A program made the translations under genes and the position numbers. From the NCBI GenBank assembly GCA_963930775.1, contig OZ005707.1, forward strand, positions 5,642,001 to 5,706,000: 64,000 nucleotides of DNA, given 5' to 3'. Below, piece by piece: positions 12,420-24,102 of this stretch. The notes beneath the pieces are model-generated. The model ran no database searches. It saw only the letters and a list, made by a program, of their open reading frames with translations, and was not told the origin of the DNA. The number at the start of each line of letters is the position of its first letter. The first letter of the stretch is position 1. This stretch comes from Cliona cf. orientalis. Its lineage: Eukaryota > Porifera > Demospongiae > Clionaida > Clionaidae.

Positions 12420-12832
12420 TGTGAACTTTGGAACTTGAACTATCACAACAAAGAACCTGAAAACAACAGTTCAAGTAGGAAGAGAGTGAATAATAGTGAT
12501 CTGCAATAAATTTTTTCATAATAGACAGACAAAACAGAGAGGAAAGTGGGTAGCAAAAATAACTATACGACAGTTACATGTACTTTAGATTTTGTGCCAT
12601 TACTGTTTTGCAGAGGGCCACTACTGAGTGGCGTTAGACTTCTAAATTGCAGTCCACCATTGCCACTGGAGCTAGGGGGGCCAGTGGAGGGGCGACTGGG
12701 GGGGGAAGGCTAATAGCAGCAGTAACCCCTCAGCCTACTCGAGAAGGTTCTGGGGTAGTGTCTTTAGAGGTCGGCGGTGCATAGGGTAGCATGAGGACAG
12801 ACGCTAGTCTCTGATTGGAGGCTAAAGGTGGA
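12420..12832 (-). pseudogene. Decayed duplicate of the 3' end of the ANK-ZU5-UPA gene
   Basis: This block is closely similar to about 29540-29935, which holds the spacer and the C-terminal coding end of the minus-strand ANK-ZU5-UPA gene. On the minus strand it still reads residues such as PYAPPTSKDTTPEPSR, as in the intact gene, but the frame then breaks and the downstream Pro/Ser-rich tail is lost. The shared spacer part (about 12450-12560) also occurs near 23940-24055. The fragment has no upstream exons and is not expected to be functional. It shows that this locus has been duplicated more than once. Confidence 0.75.
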
Positions 12833-12833
12833 A

Positions 12834-13080
12834 TATGGCAATCCAAACGTGATAAAATTACCAAATTCAAACTCAAATGTATGTATGTATGGCAATCCAA
12901 ACGTGATAAAATTATCAAAATTCAAATTCAAGGGTGTAGCTAAAAGTATAAATTTTGCATATGGAAGGTGCAAAAGGTCAAAGCTGCAAACTCAAGGGTG
13001 CAAAAGTACAGAGCTGCATATGAAAGGGTGCAAAAGGTCAAACCTGCACTCAAGGGTGCAAAAGCTGTGGATGGCACATT
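12834..13080. mobile_element. Partial copies of the TGGCAATCC MITE family
   Basis: Two incomplete left ends occur here, each starting TATGGCAATCCAAACGTGA, near 12834 and 12888. The second continues into the family interior, which contains several loose copies of CAAGGGTGCAAAAG. The same interior is found in the complete element at 13192-13435. The arrangement looks like nested or tandem insertion and decay. Confidence 0.65.
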
Positions 13081-13191
13081 AAGCTATTATTATAAAGTAC
13101 AAAGTCAAAAGTACAGTATTAATAAATTATTATTGATAAACTAGCAATAATAGCAATTCTATTCCAGTTCCTGGTCCATGGGAGTTGTTTA

Positions 13192-13435
13192 TGGCAATCC
13201 AAACGTGACAAAATTATCAAAATTCAAACTCAAACGTGCAAATGTAGGATAAATACAAACTCAAGGGTACAAAAGTACAAACTTTGCATATGGAAGGTGC
13301 AAAAGGTCAAAGCTGCAAACTCAAGGGTGCAAAAGTACAGAGCTGCATATGGCAGAATTGTATGGCAGGGTTTATCCTACATTTGCACATTTGAGTTTGA
13401 ATTATTTTGGTAATTTTGTCACGTTGGGATTGCCA
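13192..13435. mobile_element. MITE with about 64-bp TIRs and TA target site (Tc1/mariner-like)
   Basis: The left arm begins TGGCAATCCAAACGTGACA and the right arm is its inverse over about 64 bp with few mismatches. TA flanks both ends, as expected for Tc1/mariner-type integration. The interior carries tandem-like CAAGGGTGCAAAAGTACA units. At 244 bp with no coding capacity, it is non-autonomous. It lies between two convergent genes, the receptor kinase (+) and the two-kinase gene (-). Confidence 0.7.
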
Positions 13436-13879
13436 TATAGAGGGACATCACAAGTTTTTATCTTCTTTGATGGTGATACTATTCTACTCATTTCTGTCTT
13501 TCTTGAATGTTTCCGTACATAATACAATGTCATATGTAGCTACTCTAGTGCTGTAATGTTTCGGTTGTTAATTAAATCTCACAGTGATAGCTGAACACAG
13601 AGTATAATACAGTTTCCCTTGAATGCATCCATCTCACACTGATTATTAAAGTGAAAGTGATCATCCTGTGCCAATCTGTGTGTCTTGACGACCTTTACTT
13701 ACCTAGACACTTTGCGCCATTATTATATATCAGTATGAGGTCCGGTCAAGGCTTGACATGACATTGCATTGAATTTTATACTTGTATCAAAGTCACTAGT
13801 CTCACAGTTACATAGAACAATTGTATACAATCTATTATTAGTGCATGGGTATCTTTAATAATAAAAATTCCTAGTACAG
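13436..13879. other. Spacer downstream of the two-kinase gene
   Basis: AT-rich intergenic sequence between the MITE and the stop codon of the minus-strand two-kinase gene. It should contain the 3' UTR and polyadenylation site of that gene. I see no further gene or repeat in it. Confidence 0.4.
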
Positions 13880-16800
13880 TTAATTAGTGCCAAAGACTAC
13901 ATTAGTAAGCTGCATAGTGATGAGCAAGAAACTTGGACGCTTTGATGGCTCGAGTTGCCAGCAAGCGTTCATTATTTTCATAACAGGTGTGGGGTAAAGT
14001 TTGGGTATTTCCAACCTCATCCCCATGCAAATATTTGCAACAACTTCTATATTACTCAACCCTTTATATGGCTGTTCAGTAGGATTATGCATTTCCCACA
14101 TGACGATACCAAAGCTCCAAACATCACTAGCTGGAGAGAATTCTCTTCTCACATGACTCTCAGGTGCCATCCAGCGAATTGGAAAATTTTTCTTAGTGTT
14201 AGATATGTATGACATTGTAGATCTATCAGCATCCTTTGGTATTTCTTGAAGAAGACTAAAATCACTGACTTTGCAAATTTCATCTTGACTGACCATAACA
14301 TTCCTTGCTGTTAGATCCTGTGATAAAAACTGATAGTTGGTTGAAAACATACAATAATTACTATACCCGATGTATGAAACCATTCTCAGATATGTATTGC
14401 ATCCCAGTAGCGACATCCAGCATATACTTGACCAACTTGTGAACTGGTTGTTTGTTTTTCTGTTAGAGTGTGATTATTATTGTGCATGATATTATCGATT
14501 ATTTTGACACAATGTGAAGGTGCAACTGTCAAGCTTACAGTCAGGAAGGTTTTGAGGTCGCCATGAGTTAGGAATTCAAGTACAATCCATGGTTGCTCTG
14601 CAACTATGGTGCATGCATGCATTATTATACTTAAATTTAATTTTGCAGGCAGCACAATAACAATACGTACTCTGCTCAACTAGTCCATAAAAGTGCACAA
14701 TATTTTGATGACTAAGTGTTGACATTATAGCCATTTCTTGGAAATCACTCCCTGGTGTATGCTTTTTGGCTGTTTTGATGGCCACAGGCAATTCTTCTTT
14801 CTCAGACCTTCTGTAAATACCTTTGAATATCTTTCCAAACTGGCCTGCGTGTTGGAAAGGGCTGAATATTATTTAGATTTATTGGGCTTCTTGTTATCAT
14901 TTCAATACCATTAATTCAATAAACAAAATTACTAGCACAAACGGCAAACTAAAAATTTAATGCTATTAGCATTCAAACCAATACTGAAAACTCACCATGA
15001 CCAATTTCTTCCATATTCTCACTTAGAGCTGACCGAGGGATGAATAATACATTTTCAGCTACTGTAAGCTGGGAGGACTGAGTTTCCAAATAATCTAGAG
15101 AATAATAATTCTAGTTAACTCATGCATAAAGACTTATACACATCATGTTACAAAATAATTGGTAATTTACCAGAATCAGCAACAGGCAAGTGACACTGTA
15201 GCAACGTTAACCCTATATGGCCTTCTTTTTGTGGAGTGTTGCTTGCTGTGGGTAGAGGTGCTTTATTCTCAGAATATGCCATGTTTGACCGACAGCTGAT
15301 TGAAACTGAAGTTTTCTCTTCATAGGCTTTTTGGACTGGACGTAGACTACGGTCTCGAGGAGGAACTGGTGGGGCTAACATTGGCGTTTCCATTTTGATT
15401 TCTTGGGCTGATAACTGTGGCTTGCTCAACAATGGAGATTCAACTGTTGAGGATTCATATTCACCCACAAATTTTACCACTAGATTATGCATTTGATCCA
15501 GCAGCCACAATAACCCTTCTCTTGGATTAATACTTGAGAGATGATCAGATAATGCTGAAAGTTCATTAGGCTCAATCCTTTGTGGATCCTTAACTGGTAG
15601 TGGCGGAATAGACTGTCTCACATTTTCATATATTTTGGTAATTTCTGAATCAGTGTTTGCTGTTGCATCATCGTTAATGGCATGCAGATCCTTATCTTGA
15701 GAAGATATCATCATACCACCATGGCCAAGATCTTGAAGTAAACTGGTTTGAGGTAGACTCTGAGGTGTTTGGTTGCCAGATACAACCCTCCTAGTCCACA
15801 CAGTTGCACTCTTGGATGATGATTTGGAATGTGCATGTGTGGCCGCTCCTTCTGAAATAGGTGTCACTGGTTGACTTTGGCCGCTAGCTCGAATCTTACT
15901 GTCAGTATGAACATAAGCATAGTCATAGAGATCCTCATAGTCTGCACTTGTGCTCCCTTGAATGTGTTGATCATCAGACGGCCCTAACATTCTGGTACCT
16001 TCAGTAGCAGGAGTGGATATTTCATGTGAGAGTAGTATGCCTGTTGAACCAGCAGAAATGGCTTCCATCCAGCATATTCGATCATCCTGAAAGCAATGAA
16101 CATACTTAGCTATAGACTATTATTATTATTATTCAGTCTCACCTGTGTGTAGGCTCTTAATTGCCACATTGATGGAGAATCAAGAAAATCTGAAAAGTGT
16201 ACTTCAAAGTAAAACATTGATTTATTCCAGGCCTTTTTAGGAAGGCAAACTTTCACATATACAATTGATGACAGATTAAGAGAATCATACAATCTGTCCA
16301 TCTAGAATAAAGAACACAGTACTAACTGCATGATTAGTGCGGTAAAGCCATAATTCCGTACCATTTCTTGTCTAAAGCAATTTAGAGCACCATCCTTGAT
16401 TTGAAATACATGAGTTCTCCAAGTTTGTCTTCTCCAGACACTCGAATATCCAGAACCCCAGGTGCACCATTCTATGATAATTAGCTAGCTATCGTGACAT
16501 TGTCTCAACATTTTGCTGACTTAACCATAATCATCTAAGGTAGCTAGCTATCCAAGAAAATTAACTTTATTGAAATGCCCTGGATTGCTAGCTACCTTGA
16601 TAGTTCAAGTTAAAAATTTAAAGCTCTATTATAGCTATATATATAGTCTGTCAACACATATAGCTAGCTCAATATTAACAAGCTATAGCTATAGCTATAG
16701 CTATACATACTATAGGACTACTTAGTAGCTACCATTCAATTTGGCAATTGCTATAGACTAAATTACCTTGAAATTATCAATCCGACGTTTCAAACTCTGA

Positions 16801-17896
16801 TTACCTACTGTTATTGATTCACCCTTATCAACTTGGTTTATCAGTCCAACCAGATCCACCGAATGTAGGGAGTAGGCATCATCTTCTGTCATCGATACAC
16901 TAATAAGTTGTTCCATCACTTGTTTTGCTGTAGGCCTATGCATCATTATAAGTGTTACAATGAATAATAGCATGACAGAGTATAGTACTTAATTAGCTGT
17001 ATCGGATACCTATTTTTTGGTAAGATTTCCAAACACTGAAGTATCATCTTCGTCACAACGTGATCCTTTGTGAGCTTAGCATCCAGCTTTTTAATGTATT
17101 TTTCACGTCTTTCTACTTCGTTTCTTCCCTTTAATATACCCTTCTCATAATATACGGGTGCTTCTAAATCTTTTGGATTCTCCCGTATGACAGCAAAGAG
17201 TGATAGGTGGCCAAATGAGAACATATCAAATCTGTGGTCAAAAGTTGGGCTGTTAGAAAGTGCTTCAGGAGGCATGTAACAGAGTGCTCCTCCTGGACAG
17301 CGACTAATGGTATTCGTGAACGTCGAGTGGTCATCTGTGGAAAGTCTAGCGCTTCCCAGATCAGTAATCTTTGCTCTCAAAGAGCTTTGATGAATGAGAA
17401 TATTTCTTGCAGTCAAGTCTCGATGAATTATTGGAGGCCTCTGACCATGCAAATAAACGAGGCCTTCTATAATATCTTGCAGGATGTGCAGAATCACAGG
17501 GAAAGGGATACTATCGTATCTCCCAAGAAAGCTCTCAAAATCGACATCCAGTTTTTCCATCACCAGTATAGAATACGGAGAGTCATCAAAAAAGCAGACG
17601 CCCATAAATTCTACAATCCTGGGATGGCGTACCCTGGCCATGAGCTTACATTCGGCGATGAATCGCCTGGCTGTCCGCTGAATGCTCTCTTGTTCGGGAT
17701 CGTGATAGTTATTAAGCAGTTCTGAATGCAACCGCTTTCCAGCACAGAAGGTACCGCTGCTACCTATTCTCAGTTCTTCCACCACTCCAAACGCACCGTG
17801 ACCTAAATTCTTCCCAGTTCGATGAATGTCGTTCAAAACGAATTCTTTCAGCTCCGGGATATTGCTGTAACGCATCTGTGTCGCTCTGTTGGCCAT
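13880..17896 (-). CDS. Two-kinase protein: TKL-like kinase, PH domain, Tyr-like kinase
   Basis: Exons, 5' to 3' on the minus strand: 17010-17896, 16767-16935, 16362-16484, 16143-16301, 15171-16086, 14996-15094, 14671-14844, 14539-14597, 14367-14435 and 13880-14317. Phases close to 1,030 aa. Kinase 1 (about 25-320) has loop GHGAFG, K54, E82, HRDLTARN (158-165), DLG in place of DFG (179-181) and MPPEAL. A PH domain (about 353-460) begins IEWCTWGSGYSS, has RTHVFQIKDGALNCF, and ends with the invariant-type Trp in RICWMEAI. A Ser/Pro-rich linker carries PPVPPRD. Kinase 2 (about 780-1025) has GHGQFG, VAIK, HRDLTARN, DFS instead of DFG, and RWMAPES. The join between exons 2 and 3 uses a weak acceptor, so two adjacent genes remain possible. 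An in-frame ATG at 18034 would add 46 GC-rich residues. A membrane-recruited signalling kinase is inferred. Confidence 0.62.
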
Positions 17897-18034
17897 GACG
17901 GCTACGCTTGCGCTTGCAGCGAGGTCCTGCGCTAAATAGGAAGGTTCATAGTATGCGCATGCACATAAAAGATCGCGCCGGCGCGGCGCTACACGTGCGC
18001 GCACGCACTCGCGGCCGGGTGCCGGCCATGCCAT

Positions 18035-18449
18035 GAGGAATTTTCACGCGCCAACATCGCACAGCTATAGTACTAGAGATAGTACATAACTACCTTATCG
18101 CAAGTTTATACATAACGTGACATAGTCATACATTAGGTGTCCCAGAACCGACCAACCGATCGCTGATTTAGATTTTAATATTTGTAGCTATTAAAGTATT
18201 AAATACCCCTGATCATCGAATTTGTAATCAGTACGAAATATGCTTGTGTTACATAAAAATATTCAGTTTTGAAAGCCGGAACGGGACTTTGGCGCGCGTG
18301 GGACGGGCAAGATTGCACTTTGACCTTTATTTGCGCGTACTCTTCTAGGTAGTTCAGAAATTAATGCTCCATGATGCTCCATCATTAGCTGGATCAACAT
18401 TAAGTATCAATCAAAGTAGCCTACTGAGTTAATATTATAAATATTCTTC
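18035..18449. promoter_or_regulatory. Divergent promoter region between the two-kinase gene and ANK-ZU5-death gene A
   Basis: This is a 415-bp (553-bp if the inner ATG is used) head-to-head spacer between a minus-strand start and a plus-strand start. The left part is GC-rich (GGCGCGCGTGGGACGGGC near 18290) while the flanks are AT-rich, which suits a shared promoter. The last roughly 50 bp (from about 18401) are repeated just before gene copy B at 24056, so copy B carries only the promoter-proximal tip of this region. Confidence 0.45.
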
Positions 18450-21400
18450 ATGAGTAAGTTGCTAGCGCTTCAGATTCTAGCTGCTTGTGATAGAGGAGAT
18501 GTTAAAATAGTGAGAGATCTTTTGGATCAAGGTGTTAATGTGAATATAAAGGATAAAAATGAACATGCTCTATTTCGAGCAGCTCGATATGGGCATATTC
18601 AAGTGATCAAGATTCTCCTTCAGTATGGAGCTAACGTGAATGCAGCTAATGGCTGTCACAAGTGGTCAGCCTTAATGATAGCATGTAAAAATGAATGCTT
18701 ACTAGCAATTCAGCTACTGCTTGAACACGGAGCAAATGTGAATATTCAGAGCAAATATGGATCATCGGCTTTACTTATTTCAACTCAAAATGGGTCTATA
18801 GAAGCCGTTAAAGCACTACTAATTTATGGAGCAGATGTGAATGTGCAAGATAATAACGGACGTTCAGTTTTGATGGTTGCTAGTGAGAATAACTATATTG
18901 ATATAGTCAAACTACTATTAGCGCAGAGAGCAAGTGTTCATACAAAAGATATCAACGGATGGTCGGCAGGCTTGATTGCTAGTCATCATGGATATACTGA
19001 ATTAGTTAGCCTGTTGCTTAGATATGGGGCAAATGTGAATGATACTGTCAAAGGATGGTCAGCGTTGATGATTGCAAGCCAAATCAATAACACCAAACTC
19101 GTACAGGTACTACTTGAGTATGGTGCAAATGTGAATGAACAAGTGGAGGGACAGTCACCTTTAATGATTGCTTGTTGGCATGGATATAGTGAATTAGTAA
19201 AACTTCTACTTGAAAGAGATGTAAATTTAGACTTGCAGAGTAGAAATGGGTTGACAGCCTTAATGATTTCTCGTCAATATGGACACACAATTGTAGTGGA
19301 GTTAATCATACAGAAACTTAATGGCCTATTAATGAATGCTAGTCAGAATGGACATGCTAAAATTGCTGAGCTCTTACTTAAACAAGGTGCATTCGCTAAT
19401 GTTAAAGATGCTGATGGAAAAACAGCTTTGATGTTTGCCTGTGAAAAGGGATACACAAAAACGTCCAAAGTGTTGCTTGAACATGGGGCAGACGCAAATA
19501 TGCAGGATATCTTTAAAAAATCCGCTTTAATGAATGCTAGTGCAAGAGGGTATTCTAAAACCGTCAAAACTTTACTGAAGTACAATGCAGATGTGAATAT
19601 GCAAGATAAATTTAGAGAATCTGCTTTGATATTTGCCTGTTACAATGGGCACATAGAAACAGCAAAACTGTTATTGAATCGTGGAGCAGATGTGAACATG
19701 GAAGGTTTTGATGGATTGACAGCCCTATTCTATGCCTTTCAAAAGAGCTGGAATGATGTAGCCCTACTGCTAATTAAGAATGGAGCCATTTTGGACTGTC
19801 ATAGCAAAACTGATGGCAAAACAATTCTTATGTTTGCTATTCAAAGAAAGGATATGAAAACTGTTAAGCAATTACTTGAATTTGGAGTGAGAGCAGATAT
19901 TCAGGACAAAAATGGGAAAACAGCACTCATTATTTCAACTGAGAAAGGAGATGTTCAAACTGTCAAGCTGCTAATCGAATCTGGTGCTAGTGTGGACATT
20001 CAGGACAAAAATGGACTGACAGCGCTCATTATTGCAACCGAGAATCAATCTACAGAAACAGTGAAGTTGTTAATCAAATCTGGTGCAAACATCAATATCC
20101 AAAACAAACATGGTTGTACAGCATTAATGAAAGCAAGTGAAAAGGGATACCCTGACGTTGTCAAGATACTACTATTCCATAAAGCAAATGTAAACATACA
20201 GGATGAAGGTGGCTGGACAGCCCTTATGCTAGCTTGTCAGCACGGCTACACTGAAATAGCTGACTCTTTGATAGAATATGGAGCAGATGTGAATCTGGCA
20301 AAGAATGATGGGTGGACAGCTTTAACATTAGCAAAGGTAAATCATCGTAGGGACACAACGGAACTCCTAAACAAACATGGTGCCATGGATGCCGTTCCTA
20401 AGAAAAAGGGTTACGACCACATTGGCACCAGTACATACACAGCTACTGGAACTGAAGACAGTGGATATGGCCCTAGTGCAGAGCATATTCTCTCTCAGGA
20501 AAAAGGTAATGATCACTGGCTTAAATGTGGTGCTAATTATCATTGCTTGACGCTATGACGTTAAATTTGTTTATTTACAGCTTCTAATGCAAACTCCACT
20601 GTTATCTCAGTCACAACTAGTGAACAGTACTTCACCTGGGAAGGATATGGACTGCACCTATACATCCCTGAGGGTGCGTTGCCTCCTGAAATGCAACCGT
20701 GTGCAATCTCCATAGAGGCTAGCGTGGAGGGAAATTACACATTTCCCGAAGATTGTTATCTGGTCAGCGCTGTTTATTGGTTTCACTGTGCCCCGGCATG
20801 TAAGTTTTTGTTACCAATCACTCTTGAAGTTCAACACTGTGCGAAAGAACATAACTTGCAAGCATTAGGCTTTGTGAAGGCTAGGCCAGTTGAAGACCAC
20901 TCAGAGGTAGAGTTCAATAAGGTCCTTGGTTGCTATGGAATCGACCACGGAGTTTTCCCAAGCCACGGCTCCTATGGGTTCATAGAGCTGGATAGCTTTA
21001 GTGGATATGGTGTGGTCCAGGAGGGATCCGAGGAGAGACAGTATCGAGCTAACTTGTACTACCTTCCTCAGAGTATTAATCAGTGGCAGATTCATTTCAC
21101 TGTGCTATGGAACACTGACACACACCACTCGGTTAGTTCTCACAAAGGTTCAATCTACATGTAACAAGTATAAAAAACAATAAAATTGAAGGATGAAGTA
21201 GGGATGGCAGGATCAAAAAGTATACAAACAAGATTTATAAGGCATAAGCATCTGCTATACATCCCTTCGCTTGCTTTTCTCGATTATTAGCTATGCACCT
21301 AGCTATTAATGTTGATGTATTTGTCGAGTGTGGCATGTGGGAGACATTCAAGTTGTTCTCTGGTTGTCACAATGGTTCAGAATAGTCAGTTTTGATTCAG

Positions 21401-23771
21401 TTGCATCATAGATACTAGAGCGTCTATGGTTGCATTTAATTTCTGCACCCCTCAAAAAGCAAGCGTAGGGATGTATAGCAGATGCTTAGCTATGCCTTAT
21501 AAATCTTGTTTGTATACTTTTTGATCCTGCCATCCCTACTTCATCCTTCAATTTTATTGTTTTTTATACTTGTTTCTGTTCTTTTTTATTGCTCTTAGCA
21601 TAATTATTATCAATGCCATCTTAAATGGCTTGCTCATTCAACTCTCCAAGTGCGGCTAGCTAGTAGATGGGAGGTACCTAAGTTCGCGCGTGCGCAAAGT
21701 CTTACTCACTCCCTTCAAGGTGGATGGCTGACAAAGAAGGCTGCCCAGGTAGCTAGCGGTGTGTCTCTTCAAATTGTGAAGTGGCTTGTTTAATATGCTG
21801 ACTGCTGAGGCCGGGAGCCTCTCGATACACTGGCCTAGTTAACTAAGCTATAGCTAGCTAGCTCGCGCGGGAGAGCCTGGCGCCTAGCTCGAAGCTAGAA
21901 CTGAGCGCCGCGAGTGTCTGAGCGTTGAGCGATCGAGCTCGAGCCAGGCCAGTTGCGTTCCGGTATCGCAGTTCATGCTGCATTGCGCGCGCCACGCCCC
22001 TGGCCTGATCGTAGTCACATGATTTCACCATGGCAACATATTCCGAGCATGCGCATTGTATGACAAAATGGCGTATCAGACACACCCACTAATTAATGCG
22101 CCGCCACCGTTTCGTATAGCTATCGAGATAACGCCAAACAAACGTGCCATGGACCTGCGCGCTACAAAATAGAGTGGATTTATACGAGAACTAAGGCGAG
22201 CGGTCCAGACAGTCTTGAGTTAGCCCTGATAATGAAAAAGAAAGAAAGAAGAAAGAAAGAATGAGAAATGGGCTATTTTTCAAATATCTGGTTCTGGCAT
22301 GTACAATTGTTTTGATGAATAATCTTGGTCTTGCTAGATGCACAATTTGCTGGAGATTCTGATTTTCACACTTAGAAATTTCACAAAATTACCTATTTTG
22401 AGATATTTGGGTATTTGTAATGTATTACATATATGGCATATCCGGGCCATCCCTACTTATAGAGTCTACCGACTCTATGATAGTATTTATCTTCTAATAG
22501 GTGATAAGAAGGTATTACCTCCAGCAAAATGCTGAAGTTGGTCCCGATAAACCTGTAGAATTTGATTCTGAAAGCATCCATTTGGATATTCCAATGAAAG
22601 GTATAACTACTGAGGATGATATGTGGAAGATATTTCCTTTGACGTTTCCTCCAGAGGTATAAGAGAATCATGCATAGTTACTAACTTTAATAATATAATT
22701 ATGGATATCATAGATAGCTAAAAAGGAGGTTGACAGCTTCACTGTGGGCAAGAGGATCCCAGCTAGTCAATTGCAGGCGATTGCACAAAAATCTCAACAT
22801 CTTGGGGTCACTAACCTTATGCATCCTCTCAAGTTATTGGGCACAAGAAATCTTCATGATTACATCACACTGTTTCGGTCTCCTATCAACACAGCAGGTA
22901 CTATACATAAAGAATTAATTATGAGTGTAAAATGTATCGGTGAAATAAATGATTTATGTAATGTGCTCATAATATATTATTATGATGTACAATAGCCAAT
23001 ACAGGAACACAGCAGCATAGTGATCTATATGAAGATTGCTATCAGTATTATTCCCGACATGAACATGCTGCAGTGCTATCTTCAGCTATGGTAAAATTTA
23101 ATGCTGAATCCCCTCAACTTCATGAAGGTAAAATTACTAAGGTGTCAATAATGGATTGAATTAACTCTAAATTTTACAGCAGGGAACTTGCACACTCCAC
23201 CAGTACAGCCTATTCCTTTTCAAGATAGAGCCACAATATCATGTGCACCCCCTCAAAGTGTTGTACTACCACCTCCTGCTGCAGTTAGCGCTGATTCAGA
23301 AAACCCACAATCTCATCATCATGAAGGTACAGGAGTTAAATTAGGATATTATGTCATGTAATCGTCCTTAACGTAATGTTCACTCCACCAGTTGGGCAGT
23401 CTGATCCTTCACATAATATTCATCCACTACAAAGGAGTATGACAGCGACATTTCACCACTCCCTGACCAAACCACCACTGCCTGCCGTAGCTCATCCTAA
23501 ACCACCTCGATTCACCACCCTCGTGCATGAGCTGACAAACAGAGTTGCAGCAAAATGGGAGGAGCTTGGCATCTCTCTTCGTCTGGAGTCGGGCCTGCTG
23601 GAGATTATCAAAAAGGACAATCCTAGTGACTGTAGAGCGTGCCTCAGGGTGGTGTTGAAGGAGTGGCTGAAGCGAGTTGACCCACCTCCTTTGTGGTCGG
23701 CCATTATTGATGCCGTCAAGGACTGTGGGTACAACCTACTGGCAAGAAAACTGAGAAGCAAATATTTATGA
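18450..23771 (+). CDS. ANK-ZU5-death-domain protein, copy A
   Basis: Exons 18450-20505, 20581-21131, 22501-22656, 22714-22897, 22996-23127, 23180-23326 and 23392-23771, with phases closing to 1,201 aa. Residues 1-665 are about 20 ankyrin repeats (GWTALMLACQHGYTEIADSL type). A ZU5 domain follows (about 690-790; YIPEGALPPE, VSAVYWFHC, LEVQHC), then a UPA-like stretch, a Pro-rich linker and a C-terminal death domain (about 1120-1198; KWEELGIS...GLLEII, WSAIIDAV, YNLLARKL). The order ankyrin, ZU5, UPA-like, death domain recalls ankyrins and UNC5/PIDD; such multi-domain adaptors are expanded in sponges and cnidarians. A cytoplasmic adaptor in death-fold signalling is inferred. Intron 2 holds a 1.3-kb insertion absent from copy B. 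AATAAA lies near 23944 and 23994. Confidence 0.85.
21163..21574. mobile_element. Foldback element with about 118-bp inverted arms in intron 2 of copy A
   Basis: The left arm (AACAAGTATAAAAAACAAT onward, to about 21278) and right arm (about 21454-21574) are nearly perfect inverted copies with one 3-4 base indel. The loop region is about 175 bp. The arms contain GTAGGGATGGCAGGATCAA. Copy B lacks it at the same intron position, so it inserted after the duplication or was lost from B. No transposase or clear target duplication is visible. Confidence 0.75.
21575..22485. other. Remainder of the copy-A-specific intron insertion
   Basis: This sequence continues the 1.3-kb segment that is absent from copy B. 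It contains a GC-rich stretch (about 21860-22200; CTCGCGCGGGAGAGCC, GCGCGCGCCACGCCCC), unlike the AT-rich surroundings. A short AAAG-rich run follows, then a GCCATCCCTACTTATAGAG end that repeats a motif of the foldback arms. No protein is encoded. It may be the rest of one larger composite element, or a captured promoter-like fragment. Confidence 0.45.
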
Positions 23772-24102
23772 CACCAAAAAAAAGTAAATTAATACTATCA
23801 ACATGACATTGTACAGTGTATGTGGTCTGTTGTAATAATAATATTATTATTATTATGCTCTTTCAAACTCAGTGGAAATCTTATAGTCCAGGGACTATTG
23901 ACGTTTTGAACTTTGGAATTTAAATATAATATCATTACACTACAATAAAGATTCTGAAAAACAACGGAAAGAGAATGAATGATAATGATCTGCAATAAAA
24001 CTTTTCATAATAGACAGACAAAACAGAGAGGAAAGTGGGTAGCAAAAATAATTATAAGTATCAATCAAAGTAGCCTACTGAGTTAATATTATAATATTCT
24101 TC

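Larger units (their letters stand above)
18401..24055. repeat. Tandem duplication, unit 1 (about 5.65 kb)
   Basis: Unit 1 begins with TTAAGTATCAATCAAAGTAG before gene A and ends at ATAATTATA near 24055, where the sequence jumps to AGTATCAATCAAAGTAGCC and unit 2 begins. Coding exons 1-2 of the units differ by only a few bases per hundred, so the duplication is young. Large differences are confined to two introns, each with its own insertion. Confidence 0.85.

Noticed and set aside
16394-16475. Reading the PH exon in the frame ending LMYFKSRMVL-stop
   Set aside because: That frame has no domain character. The other frame gives PH-like residues and joins in phase to the next exon.
17234-17725. 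163-aa plus-strand open frame
   Set aside because: It is the shadow of the minus-strand kinase 1 exon and has no similarity of its own.
19084-19585. Minus-strand open frames within the ankyrin exon (also in copy B)
   Set aside because: They are antisense to the ankyrin repeats and recur only because the exon itself is duplicated.
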